A stretch of 34,627 nt of DNA, taken from NCBI GenBank assembly GCA_900318555.1, contig ONKX01000026.1:1-34627 (forward strand), written 5' to 3'. This DNA is from an uncultured Prevotellaceae bacterium. GTDB taxonomy: Bacteria > Bacteroidota > Bacteroidia > Bacteroidales > Bacteroidaceae. Both the position numbers and the translations under genes were made by a program. How positions within the stretch are numbered: position 1 is the first letter of the stretch; every line of letters begins with the position of its first letter. The notes beneath the pieces were generated by a model that did not search any database, was not told the origin of the DNA, and saw only the letters and a program-made list of their open reading frames with translations. Positions 16,768-24,070 of this stretch are shown here, piece by piece.

Positions 16768-16775
16768 TATCTTTG
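16768..16775 (+). promoter_or_regulatory. -7 box for the L-sugar oxidation operon
   Basis: TATCTTTG matches TAnnTTTG exactly, 28 bases before the ATG at 16804. It rules out a start at the in-frame ATG at 16762, which lies upstream of the box. Confidence 0.65.
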
Positions 16776-16803
16776 CACCACAATACAAATAAAACAACCG
16801 ACT

Positions 16804-17751
16804 ATGCATTACAGGAAGTTAGGAAATACAGGAATGGAGGTGTCGGAGCTGGGCTTCGGCGCCTCGTCGTTGGGTGGCGTGTTCCACTCGTTCAACGAGA
16901 ATCGCGGCATCGACGCCGTCTTCGCAGCGGTCGATGCCGGCATCAACATCATCGACGTGTCGCCCTACTACGGCTACTACAAGGCCGAAATCGTGCTGGG
17001 CAAGGCGCTGAAAGATATTCCCCGAGACAAGTTTTACCTCTCGACGAAGGTCGGCCGCTACGGTGAGGACGGCCACAACACGTGGGATTACTCCGCCCGC
17101 CGCGCCAAGGAGAGCGTGTACGAGAGCTTGGAGCGACTGCACATCGACTATATTGATATTATTAATGTACACGATATTGAGTTCCAGGGACGTATGGAGG
17201 GCGGCTTACAAAAAGTGGTCGACGAGACGCTGCCTGCACTGCACGAACTGAAACGCGAGGGCGTCGTGCGCCACGTGGGCATCACCGACCTGCAGTTGGA
17301 GAACCTGCGCTGGGTCATCGAGCACGCCGAACCCGGCATGGTAGAGAGCGTCATGAACTTCTGCCACTACTGCCTGTGCGACGACAAACTCATGGACTTC
17401 ATGGACTTCTTCGACGAGCGCTGCATCGGTGTGTTGTCAGCGTCGCCGTTCAGCATGGGACTGCTGACCGAGCGCGGCGTGCCCGACTGGCATCCCGCAC
17501 CGAAACCACTGGTAGAAGCGTGTCGCCGTGCCGCTGAGCATTGCAAGGCGAAGGGCTACCCCATCGAGAAACTCGCCATGCAGTTCTCGTGCTCGAATCC
17601 CCGCATCGCCTCCACGGTGTTCAGCACCACCCGCCCCGGGGCCATCAAGACAAACATCGCCTACATTGAGGAGCCCATGGACGAAGCCCTCGTGGCCGAA
17701 GTCCGCGCCATCATCGGCGACCAGCAGCGCGTCAGTTGGGCCAACACGTGA
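16804..17751 (+). CDS. aldo/keto reductase, L-galactose/L-fucose dehydrogenase type
   Basis: A 315-residue TIM-barrel NAD(P)-dependent oxidoreductase. The AKR tetrad is D51, Y56 (or Y55), K82 and H123 (in SPYYG, STKVGRYG and NVHDIEF). Sequence runs such as GFGASSLGGVF, VSPYYG, NVHDIEF and SASPFSMGLLTE recall plant L-galactose dehydrogenase and bacterial L-fucose/D-arabinose dehydrogenases closely. It would oxidise an aldose at C1 to the aldonolactone. Start chosen at 16804 because the promoter lies between it and the ATG at 16762. It is first in an operon with a lactonase-like amidohydrolase and a zinc dehydrogenase, which supports a sugar-oxidation role. Confidence 0.88.
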   Translation: MHYRKLGNTGMEVSELGFGASSLGGVFHSFNENRGIDAVFAAVDAGINIIDVSPYYGYYKAEIVLGKALKDIPRDKFYLSTKVGRYGEDGHNTWDYSARRAKESVYESLERLHIDYIDIINVHDIEFQGRMEGGLQKVVDETLPALHELKREGVVRHVGITDLQLENLRWVIEHAEPGMVESVMNFCHYCLCDDKLMDFMDFFDERCIGVLSASPFSMGLLTERGVPDWHPAPKPLVEACRRAAEHCKAKGYPIEKLAMQFSCSNPRIASTVFSTTRPGAIKTNIAYIEEPMDEALVAEVRAIIGDQQRVSWANT

Positions 17752-17753
17752 TT

Positions 17754-17790
17754 CGGAATCACGGAATAACGGAAAAACGGAATTACGACA
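17754..17790 (+). repeat. degenerate ACGGAAT repeats between the first two genes of the L-sugar operon
   Basis: Four imperfect CGGAA-containing units spaced 7-9 bases apart fill the 44-base gap between the reductase stop and the amidohydrolase start. Confidence 0.6.
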
Positions 17791-17795
17791 AGACA

Positions 17796-18704
17796 ATGAA
17801 GATTATCGATTCCCACGCTCATTTGTGGCTGAACGTTGACACGGTGGTGAATGGTTCGCCCATTCACGCCCTCGAGCCGAACCGCAGTCGCTCGTTGTTC
17901 TTCGGTGAGGAGCGCCAAATGCTGCCGCCGTACATGACCGACGGCCAGAACACCGCCGAGCGTTTCCTGTCGAACATGGATTACGCGCAAGTCTCTGCGG
18001 CCGTCATCACGCAGGAATTCATCGACGGCCCGCAGAACGACTACCTGTTAGACGTCCAGCAACGCTACCCTGACCGTTTCTTCTGTTTCGGCATGCCCGA
18101 GACGCGCCAGCCAGGGTTCCTTGCGCAGGCCGAGGCTCTGATAGCACAAGGCTTCCGTGGCATTAAAATTCCCGCCGCTCGTCTGCCGCAGCAGTTCCTG
18201 AACGACGAGATGATGCAGATGTTCCGAATGATGTCGCAGCTCGGCGTCATTCTCGGCATCGAACTCGCTGACGGCGACGCACAGGTCGGCCAGATGGAGG
18301 AAGTCATCCAAGAGTGTCCGACGCTGAGGATAGCCATCGGCCACTTCGGCATGGTGACGCGCCCCGGCTGGCTCTCCCAAATCCACCTCGCCCGCCACGA
18401 GAACGTCTTCGTAGAGAGCGGCGGCATCACGTGGCTCTTCAACGACGAGTTCTACCCCTTCCCGTCCGCCGTCCGCGCCATCCGCGAGGCCGCCGACGAG
18501 GTAGGCTGGCACAAGCTGATGTGGGGCTCGGACTATCCGCGCACCATCACCGCCATCACGTACAAGATGTCGTACGACTTCGTGACGAAAAGTAACGAAC
18601 TGACGGACGACGAGAAACGTATGTTCTTCTCGGACAACGCCAAGCAGTTCTTCGGCTTCGGCGAACTCGTCGACCTGCCCTATATTAAAAATATGAGTGA
18701 ATAA
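17796..18704 (+). CDS. amidohydrolase-2 family lactonase (aldonolactonase-like)
   Basis: A 302-residue TIM-barrel metal hydrolase. Metal ligands are H7 and H9 (DSHAHLW), H183 (IGHFGM) and D246 (WGSDYPRT), the amidohydrolase-2 set shared with L-fucono-1,5-lactonase and 4-sulfomuconolactonase. Start at 17796 is chosen because the family begins right at the HxH strand; the longer frame from 17736 would overlap the reductase gene and translate the intergenic repeat. In this operon it likely opens the lactone made by the reductase to the free aldonate. No signal peptide, so cytosolic. Confidence 0.85.
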   Translation: MKIIDSHAHLWLNVDTVVNGSPIHALEPNRSRSLFFGEERQMLPPYMTDGQNTAERFLSNMDYAQVSAAVITQEFIDGPQNDYLLDVQQRYPDRFFCFGMPETRQPGFLAQAEALIAQGFRGIKIPAARLPQQFLNDEMMQMFRMMSQLGVILGIELADGDAQVGQMEEVIQECPTLRIAIGHFGMVTRPGWLSQIHLARHENVFVESGGITWLFNDEFYPFPSAVRAIREAADEVGWHKLMWGSDYPRTITAITYKMSYDFVTKSNELTDDEKRMFFSDNAKQFFGFGELVDLPYIKNMSE

Positions 18705-18719
18705 TTAAGGTAAAAAGAT

Positions 18720-19739
18720 ATGAAAGCATTACAGATTACAGAACCTTCGGTGATGAAGGTTGTAGACATGGAGAAACCCCAGTGCGGAGCAGACGAGGTG
18801 CTGCTGAAGATTCATTACGTCGGATTCTGCGGCAGCGACTTAAACACCTATCGTGGCCTGAACCCGATGGTGAAGATGCCCGTCATCCCCGGCCATGAAA
18901 TCGGCGCCACCATAGCTGCCATCGGTGCCGCTGCTCCCTCGCATCTTAGCGTGGGCATGCCCGTCACCGTCAATCCCTACACCAACTGCGGTCACTGCCC
19001 GTCGTGCCGTAACCGCCGTTACAATGCCTGCCAGCACAATGAGACGCTCGGCGTTCAGCGCGATGGTGCCATGCGTGAGTACATCGCTGTACCCTGGCAG
19101 AAGGTCATCCCTATTGGCAACATCACCGTCGAGCACGCCGCACTTATCGAGCCGATGAGCGTTGGTTTCCACGCCGTTAGTCGCGCACAGGTCGTCGATA
19201 CCGACACCGTCATGGTCATCGGTTGCGGTATGGTGGGCGTTGGTGCTGTCGTTCGTGCCATCATGCGTGGCGCCAAGGTCATCGCCTGCGACATGGACGA
19301 CGAGAAACTGGAAATCGTTCGTGGTCTCGGCGCAGAATACACGATTAACAGCGCAAAGGAAAACGTCCACGAACGGCTGCAGGAAATTACCGCAGGTGCT
19401 GGCCCCGACGTTGTCATTGAGGCCGTCGGCGCGCCCGTTACCTATCAGATGGCAGTCAACGAGGTTGCCTTCACCGGCCGCGTCGTTTGCATTGGCTACG
19501 CCAAGCAGGACGTATCGTTTACCACCAAGCTCTTCGTACAGAAAGAGCTGGACATCCGCGGTTCGCGCAATGCCCAGCCCGAAGATTTCGAGGGTGTCAT
19601 CCGTTACTTGGAGAAGAACAATCCTCCGTACGATATTCTTATTTCGAACGAGGTACTGCCCGAGCAAGCTGAGGAAGCTATGCAACAATGGATGCAGGCT
19701 CCGGCGAAAGTGTTCCGTATCTTGGTTAAATTTGCATAA
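18720..19739 (+). CDS. zinc-dependent dehydrogenase, L-galactonate/L-idonate dehydrogenase-like
   Basis: A 339-residue medium-chain dehydrogenase. Catalytic zinc ligands are C37 (GFCGSD) and H59-E60 (PGHEIGA). Structural zinc cysteines are C90, C93, C96 and C104. The nucleotide-binding loop is VIGCGMVGVGAV, followed by the acidic end ACDMDDEKLE, suggesting NAD. The late motif GSRNAQPEDFEGV is shared with E. coli L-galactonate 5-dehydrogenase (LgoD) and relatives. It starts 15 bases after the lactonase and would oxidise the aldonate to a keto-acid. Its last 14 bases overlap the 3' end of the convergent GH78 gene. Confidence 0.85.
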   Translation: MKALQITEPSVMKVVDMEKPQCGADEVLLKIHYVGFCGSDLNTYRGLNPMVKMPVIPGHEIGATIAAIGAAAPSHLSVGMPVTVNPYTNCGHCPSCRNRRYNACQHNETLGVQRDGAMREYIAVPWQKVIPIGNITVEHAALIEPMSVGFHAVSRAQVVDTDTVMVIGCGMVGVGAVVRAIMRGAKVIACDMDDEKLEIVRGLGAEYTINSAKENVHERLQEITAGAGPDVVIEAVGAPVTYQMAVNEVAFTGRVVCIGYAKQDVSFTTKLFVQKELDIRGSRNAQPEDFEGVIRYLEKNNPPYDILISNEVLPEQAEEAMQQWMQAPAKVFRILVKFA

Positions 19740-21798
19740 CCGTCTCACGGCCAGCCTCAATGGTGAGTTGCTGGTCACCGTAATAGAGCGTGCCGCGGCC
19801 TTCCGTAGCACGCACTTTTATTTCGTGGCGGTTCATCTCGACGTGAATCATGCCATTAGGCGTGGGGACGTCGCCCGCTATCCATTCGAGGTCACCGAGG
19901 TTCGGACGGACTTCGAATTCCTCGTAGCCGGACTTCGTGGGACGTACGCCGAGATAGTACTTGCCTAAAAGATAGACGGGCGAGGCTCCCCAAGCGTGGC
20001 ACAGCGACTTGCCGTACGGGCGGCCGTACATGGCCAGATGTTCCGCACCGCTCTCAGAAGGGACGTATTTCTCCCAGAACGACGTGGCGCCCTCGCGCAG
20101 CATTCCGCCCCAGTAGTCGCGGATCTCTTTTAGCACCTGCTCGTGGCGACCATCAACAAGGAGTGTCTCGAGTTCGTAGAAACGCATGTAGGGCGTAGTA
20201 ATAGCAGGAACGTCGGGATTGAGCATGACGCCCTGCATGATGTCGCGGCGTTCTTCCTCGTCAGCAAGTCCGTAGAGGATGGCGAACATGTTGGGGAACT
20301 TGGTAATCTGGCGGTTCAACGTGCCGTCCTCGATAGCGTGGTAATAGGCCTTCAGTTCGTCGCTCCAAAAGGTTTGCTTGATTTTGTTACGGAGCGTCTC
20401 GGCCTTAACGCGATAACCCGACGCTAACGCATCGGGCGTAGTGGCAGTGGGATCCGCGGCGGCGACGAGCTCGGCGCAGATGGCCATCGTCTCCATCGCT
20501 TTCATGAGGAGGATTTGCTCGAAACAGAGCGTACCACGCTTGTGCATGGGGAAGTCCACCCAGTCGACGAAGATCCAGTCGTCGGGCTGACCTTCGGCCA
20601 TGCCTTGACCGTTGAGACGGCTTTCGACGTAGCCCATGAGCGTCACCATGCGGGGCCACATCTCGCGGACGAAGGCAACGTCGCCAGTATATTCATAATA
20701 GTCGTGTATGGACTTGAACCAATAGAAGGTGTAGTCCATGATAGTGTTGACATGGGCGGTGACGGGGTCTTTCCCGCGGAGCTGGCGGATGGTGCGCTTG
20801 ACGCATTCCGCATCGAAACGCAGGTAGTAGTTCATAAGGTACGACTGTATGGCGTCGCCCGACCACGTCCAGCGATCACGCTTAATACCATCCATGAAGA
20901 ATTCGCGCGTGGTGAGGTCCATCGTGTAGGCGGCGACGTCCCAGATGCGGTTGATTTCGTCGTCGGAACAATGGAAGGAACCGGAATGCTGTATGTCGAA
21001 AGGAGCGTATTCGTAGTCCATCAGCACTTCGTCGTAGTTTGCCCCGTTCTCTTTTTCTATATAAACAAAGCGGAAAGCTTTGGAACCAGCGACGGCAAAA
21101 CCATCGCCTACACAACAAGAGAGCACGTCGAGCGTTTCACAATGGTCGCGGTCGAGGGCTTCCTCGCGGCTCTCGCCGTAATAGACGCGGACGGTGCCTT
21201 TGAGGCCGTTGACTTTCAGATAGCCGAAAGTCTCGCGACCGAAATCGTAGAGAACGCCCGACGGAAAACCGTCGGGAATGGTGGCACAGACAGGACGGAG
21301 TTCCTCGCGTTCGAGATGGAACGAGGAAGGAGGAGTGTCGATGACGTTGAAGTGCCACGAGGCTGCAGGGACGTAAATGCCGGAGCCATGGGCGACGCCA
21401 TTCTCGTCAATCCAAAGTTTATCCTCGTAGGTGGCTAGCCAAGTGGCGTCGGTCTTGATGGTCTTGCCGTCGATGAAGAGTGCTGGCGGCGTAGCTTGGT
21501 TCCAGACTTTGATGTTGATCTTGTGTTTGCCGGCGGGAATTGTGTATTCCTTGGCAGGGAACTGGAGTTTACCGTCGATGGCGAAATTATACTGGCCTTC
21601 GGTGGCAATGGTGATTGTCTCCTCATGGTCGAGAGTGAAAGTCTTCGAGAACTCAACGGTGACGTAGTGCGAGTCCTGCTTCCAGAAAGGTGGAAACATG
21701 GCACCGCGCTCGGTGCGACGGTTGTTGAAGATATTGCCGAGCCAGATTTCGAAGTCGCCCGGATACCAGATCCAGGTGGGTTTATCGTTTGCCTGCAT
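19726..21798 (-). CDS. GH78-like alpha-L-rhamnosidase
   Basis: A 690-residue protein with an N-terminal beta-sandwich region (about 1-270), an (alpha/alpha)6 barrel (about 275-600) and a C-terminal beta domain. The GH78 signature, usually DxxxRERxxWxGD, reads DGIKRDRWTWSGDA (residues 303-316): the Glu often assigned as general acid is Asp308. No signal peptide is visible, so it may act in the cytoplasm on imported oligosaccharides. Its ATG lies inside the end of the beta-helix gene (17-base overlap), implying coupled translation. It should release L-rhamnose, or a related alpha-L-sugar, from plant glycans. Confidence 0.8.
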   Translation of the reverse strand: MQANDKPTWIWYPGDFEIWLGNIFNNRRTERGAMFPPFWKQDSHYVTVEFSKTFTLDHEETITIATEGQYNFAIDGKLQFPAKEYTIPAGKHKINIKVWNQATPPALFIDGKTIKTDATWLATYEDKLWIDENGVAHGSGIYVPAASWHFNVIDTPPSSFHLEREELRPVCATIPDGFPSGVLYDFGRETFGYLKVNGLKGTVRVYYGESREEALDRDHCETLDVLSCCVGDGFAVAGSKAFRFVYIEKENGANYDEVLMDYEYAPFDIQHSGSFHCSDDEINRIWDVAAYTMDLTTREFFMDGIKRDRWTWSGDAIQSYLMNYYLRFDAECVKRTIRQLRGKDPVTAHVNTIMDYTFYWFKSIHDYYEYTGDVAFVREMWPRMVTLMGYVESRLNGQGMAEGQPDDWIFVDWVDFPMHKRGTLCFEQILLMKAMETMAICAELVAAADPTATTPDALASGYRVKAETLRNKIKQTFWSDELKAYYHAIEDGTLNRQITKFPNMFAILYGLADEEERRDIMQGVMLNPDVPAITTPYMRFYELETLLVDGRHEQVLKEIRDYWGGMLREGATSFWEKYVPSESGAEHLAMYGRPYGKSLCHAWGASPVYLLGKYYLGVRPTKSGYEEFEVRPNLGDLEWIAGDVPTPNGMIHVEMNRHEIKVRATEGRGTLYYGDQQLTIEAGRETVMQI

Positions 21799-23527
21799 TG
21801 CGCTTGATGTTTTCGTTTACTTGTGGTCCGTTGTTGTCCCAGACATTACCGGGACCGTTGGCGTTCTGGAGGAATTTTTCCTCGGGCGTCCAGTTGTCCT
21901 TGATCGTGATGTTGCTTGAGCCTTCGTCGGTGTACAGGTAGAACCAATGATTCGGGTCGTGGACATACGAAGGACGGGCAATATCGCGAACAACGTTTTC
22001 GCTAATGACGGTGCCGGGTTGATTTCCGAGAGTATAGATGCCGGCGCAGTCGTACATGTGCTGCGCGTAATTATAGATAAGGTTGGCGTGGACGCGGTTG
22101 TCACGCATGCAGACAGAGTCGCGGTTCCATCCCCAACCGAGACTGATACCGGTGTAGGAAACGTCGTGAATAGTATTGTGGTCAATGGTTATGCCATTGA
22201 CATATCCCGCCGCAATGGCAACGCAGCCCCAGTCCTCATTGGTGACGTCGTAAAATTCGCAGTCGCTGACGGTCTGGCCGGTACAAACCTCGCGGAAGTC
22301 GGTGGGCTGGTAGGGCAGGTGGGTTTCCAGCCCCTCCGGCGAGAACGAGCCGCAGACGTAGCCGTTCATGGCGATGTCGGTGAAGGTGCAGCGCGTCGTC
22401 GTACCGCCCTTGCAGCCCACGACATAGTCCAGTCCTGAACCGCCTAAATGCTCGAAGCGACAACTCTCAAAATGGCAGCCTTCCGTCCACCGCAGCTCCA
22501 CGGCAGCATCGGCGCGGCCGAGCCATCCCTGGTTGTCGAGCTTGTGGTTGTTGGGGCGGTCTATCTGTGGGCGCAGCTTGTAGGCCTCCGTCAGGAACAT
22601 ACCGGCCTGCAGGGGCACGTGGCCTTGCTCCGACGGGCGCATCCAGGTGGTGTGGTGGAAGGCGACACCCTTGATGGTGATGTTCCTTACAGGCCGCTCG
22701 GGTGTACCGATGAATTCCACCAATGTGGGCAGCACAGGAACGATAGCCTCGCGAATGGTCTCACCCTTGCGTGGCATGTAATAGACCTTATGCTCGCGGA
22801 TGTCGTGATACCACTCGCCCGGCTCGTCCAATAGTTCCAGGGCATTGGTAAGATAGAAGGGCGAGGGGTGCTTGGTGTCAGGCGTCATGGGTGAGGGCCA
22901 GGGGTGTTCGAACTGTAGCTTGGCCTCCGGGTTGTGGAAACGCACGGCAACAGAATCGCCCTGCACCGTCATGCTCTTGATGCGCAGGTTGGTGGAGCAC
23001 CACATCTCGTGCAACACCAGTTCGGCATATTCGCCTCCGCCCTTGACCCCACCTCGGAGCAGGGGAGTGGCTGCAGCTTTGGGTATCCACAGTACGTGGT
23101 TCTTCTTGTCATACGTCATGATGCGGTGCATCTGCTCGAAGTCGCTGACGTCGCGAGCCCTGAGCGCCTTCTCGCCATTGATGTACAGCTGACGGAAGTC
23201 CACGGGTCTGCCGTTGAAGTCGGGCACACTGGCCACCAGCCATTTGCCTTGCCGTTTCCAGCCTGTGATGGGCATGCCGCCAGTGATGACGGCACCGTCG
23301 CCCTCTATGCGGAGTCCACTGTCCTCAGGGCGCAACCGCAAGGGGTCGTACAGATAATAGGTGCCTGCACTCAGATGCAGTGTTACGTCGTTGGCCTTGC
23401 CCAGACGGCGCATCTCGCGAGCCTTTCGCATAGCATCTTGTAATGATGAATCAGGGGTAATGCTTATATCGGCAGCCATAGCTTGCAGGCTGCTCATGAG
23501 GGTAAATATCAATAGAATATTTTTCAT
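21782..23527 (-). CDS. secreted right-handed parallel beta-helix glycosidase, GH141-like
   Basis: A 581-residue protein with a signal peptide (residues 1-18, ending QAMAAD). The N-terminal part has the pectate-lyase-superfamily entry (LQDAMRKAREMRR, then LHLSAGTYYL). From about residue 260 to 550 short repeats with Asn/Gly/Cys turns (for example CHFESCRFEHLGGSGLDYV) form a beta-helix. The layout resembles GH141, which includes an alpha-L-fucosidase acting on rhamnogalacturonan II and a xylanase. It is the first gene of a two-gene minus unit with GH78. A second copy of this type ends at the right edge of the window. Confidence 0.75.
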   Translation of the reverse strand: MKNILLIFTLMSSLQAMAADISITPDSSLQDAMRKAREMRRLGKANDVTLHLSAGTYYLYDPLRLRPEDSGLRIEGDGAVITGGMPITGWKRQGKWLVASVPDFNGRPVDFRQLYINGEKALRARDVSDFEQMHRIMTYDKKNHVLWIPKAAATPLLRGGVKGGGEYAELVLHEMWCSTNLRIKSMTVQGDSVAVRFHNPEAKLQFEHPWPSPMTPDTKHPSPFYLTNALELLDEPGEWYHDIREHKVYYMPRKGETIREAIVPVLPTLVEFIGTPERPVRNITIKGVAFHHTTWMRPSEQGHVPLQAGMFLTEAYKLRPQIDRPNNHKLDNQGWLGRADAAVELRWTEGCHFESCRFEHLGGSGLDYVVGCKGGTTTRCTFTDIAMNGYVCGSFSPEGLETHLPYQPTDFREVCTGQTVSDCEFYDVTNEDWGCVAIAAGYVNGITIDHNTIHDVSYTGISLGWGWNRDSVCMRDNRVHANLIYNYAQHMYDCAGIYTLGNQPGTVISENVVRDIARPSYVHDPNHWFYLYTDEGSSNITIKDNWTPEEKFLQNANGPGNVWDNNGPQVNENIKRNAGKR

Positions 23528-23578
23528 ATATCATAAAGACGATTAGCACAAGGAAATGTCATCGTTGAACGAATGAGT

Positions 23579-23654
23579 GTTAACAACTAAATAAACTAAC
23601 TAAAATACGTTAACAACTAAACATTTTAGTTGTATATAACGAAAAGTTTTAGTT
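23579..23654. promoter_or_regulatory. operator array for the BlaI-type repressor
   Basis: A perfect 9-3-9 palindrome (ACAACTAAA-CAT-TTTAGTTGT) lies at 23613-23633. The 13-mer GTTAACAACTAAA occurs at 23579 and 23609, exactly 30 bases apart. The hexamer ACTAAA/TTTAGT appears five times (23586, 23599, 23616, 23625, 23648), plus ACTAAC at 23595. The palindrome covers the -33 region and the last half-site overlaps the -7 box. It lies between blaI and the divergent GH141-like/GH78 unit, so it could control both. Confidence 0.65.
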
Positions 23655-23660
23655 ACTTTG
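23630..23660 (+). promoter_or_regulatory. promoter of the BlaI/M56/TPR operon
   Basis: TTG at 23630-23632 and TTACTTTG at 23653-23660 are 20 bases apart, matching -33/-7 with one mismatch in the -7 box. The leader to the ATG at 23714 is about 50 bases. Confidence 0.55.
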
Positions 23661-23713
23661 CACTCAGATATTGATAACGACGCATATTTGACTACACGAT
23701 TAAACCAGAAACA

Positions 23714-24070
23714 ATGAAAAAGCTGACGAATAAAGAAAAGGAAATCATGGATCTGTACTGGCAGCACGGACCGATGTTTGTGCGCGAGCTACAGGAACTG
23801 TATGCCGAACCCCGCCCGCACTTCAACACCCTCTCGACGATGGTACGCATCCTGGAGCGGAACGGCTTCTTGGGGCACCGGCAGTTTGGCAACAGCTTCC
23901 AATACTATCCGTTGGTGACGGAGAAAGAGTACGGACGCTCATCGATAGCCGGCGTCATCAAGAACTATTTCAACGACTCCTATCTCTCGGCCGTCTCTTC
24001 GTTTGTCAAAGAAGAGAAAATCAGTGTGGAAGAACTGAAAGAACTGATAAAGGAAATAGAAAATGCTTGA
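23714..24070 (+). CDS. BlaI/MecI-family transcriptional repressor
   Basis: A 118-residue winged-helix regulator. The N-terminal half (LTNKEKEIMDLYWQHGPMFVRELQE, then FNTLSTMVRILERNGFL) is the BlaI DNA-binding domain; the C-terminal helices dimerise. In Gram-positive BlaI, proteolysis near the start of the dimer domain ends repression. The matching stretch here is SAVSSFVKEEK. The gene overlaps the M56 peptidase start by 8 bases, the classic repressor-sensor pair. It probably represses its own operon through the ACTAAA/TTTAGT array. No beta-lactamase gene is adjacent. Confidence 0.93.
   Translation: MKKLTNKEKEIMDLYWQHGPMFVRELQELYAEPRPHFNTLSTMVRILERNGFLGHRQFGNSFQYYPLVTEKEYGRSSIAGVIKNYFNDSYLSAVSSFVKEEKISVEELKELIKEIENA

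Noticed and set aside
16660-16809. N-terminal extension of the TrmH protein by 50 residues
   Set aside because: It would cross the -7 boxes of both divergent promoters and adds a hydrophobic stretch absent from the family.
17736-17795. Upstream start for the amidohydrolase
   Set aside because: It overlaps the reductase stop and translates an intergenic repeat. The family starts at the HxH strand at 17796.
18840-19811. 323-codon minus-strand frame opposite the zinc dehydrogenase
   Set aside because: The plus strand encodes all zinc ligands and the nucleotide-binding loop; the antisense product resembles no family.
20515-21438. 307-codon plus-strand frame opposite the GH78 gene
   Set aside because: It mirrors GH78 codons, starts without a promoter and has no recognisable motif.
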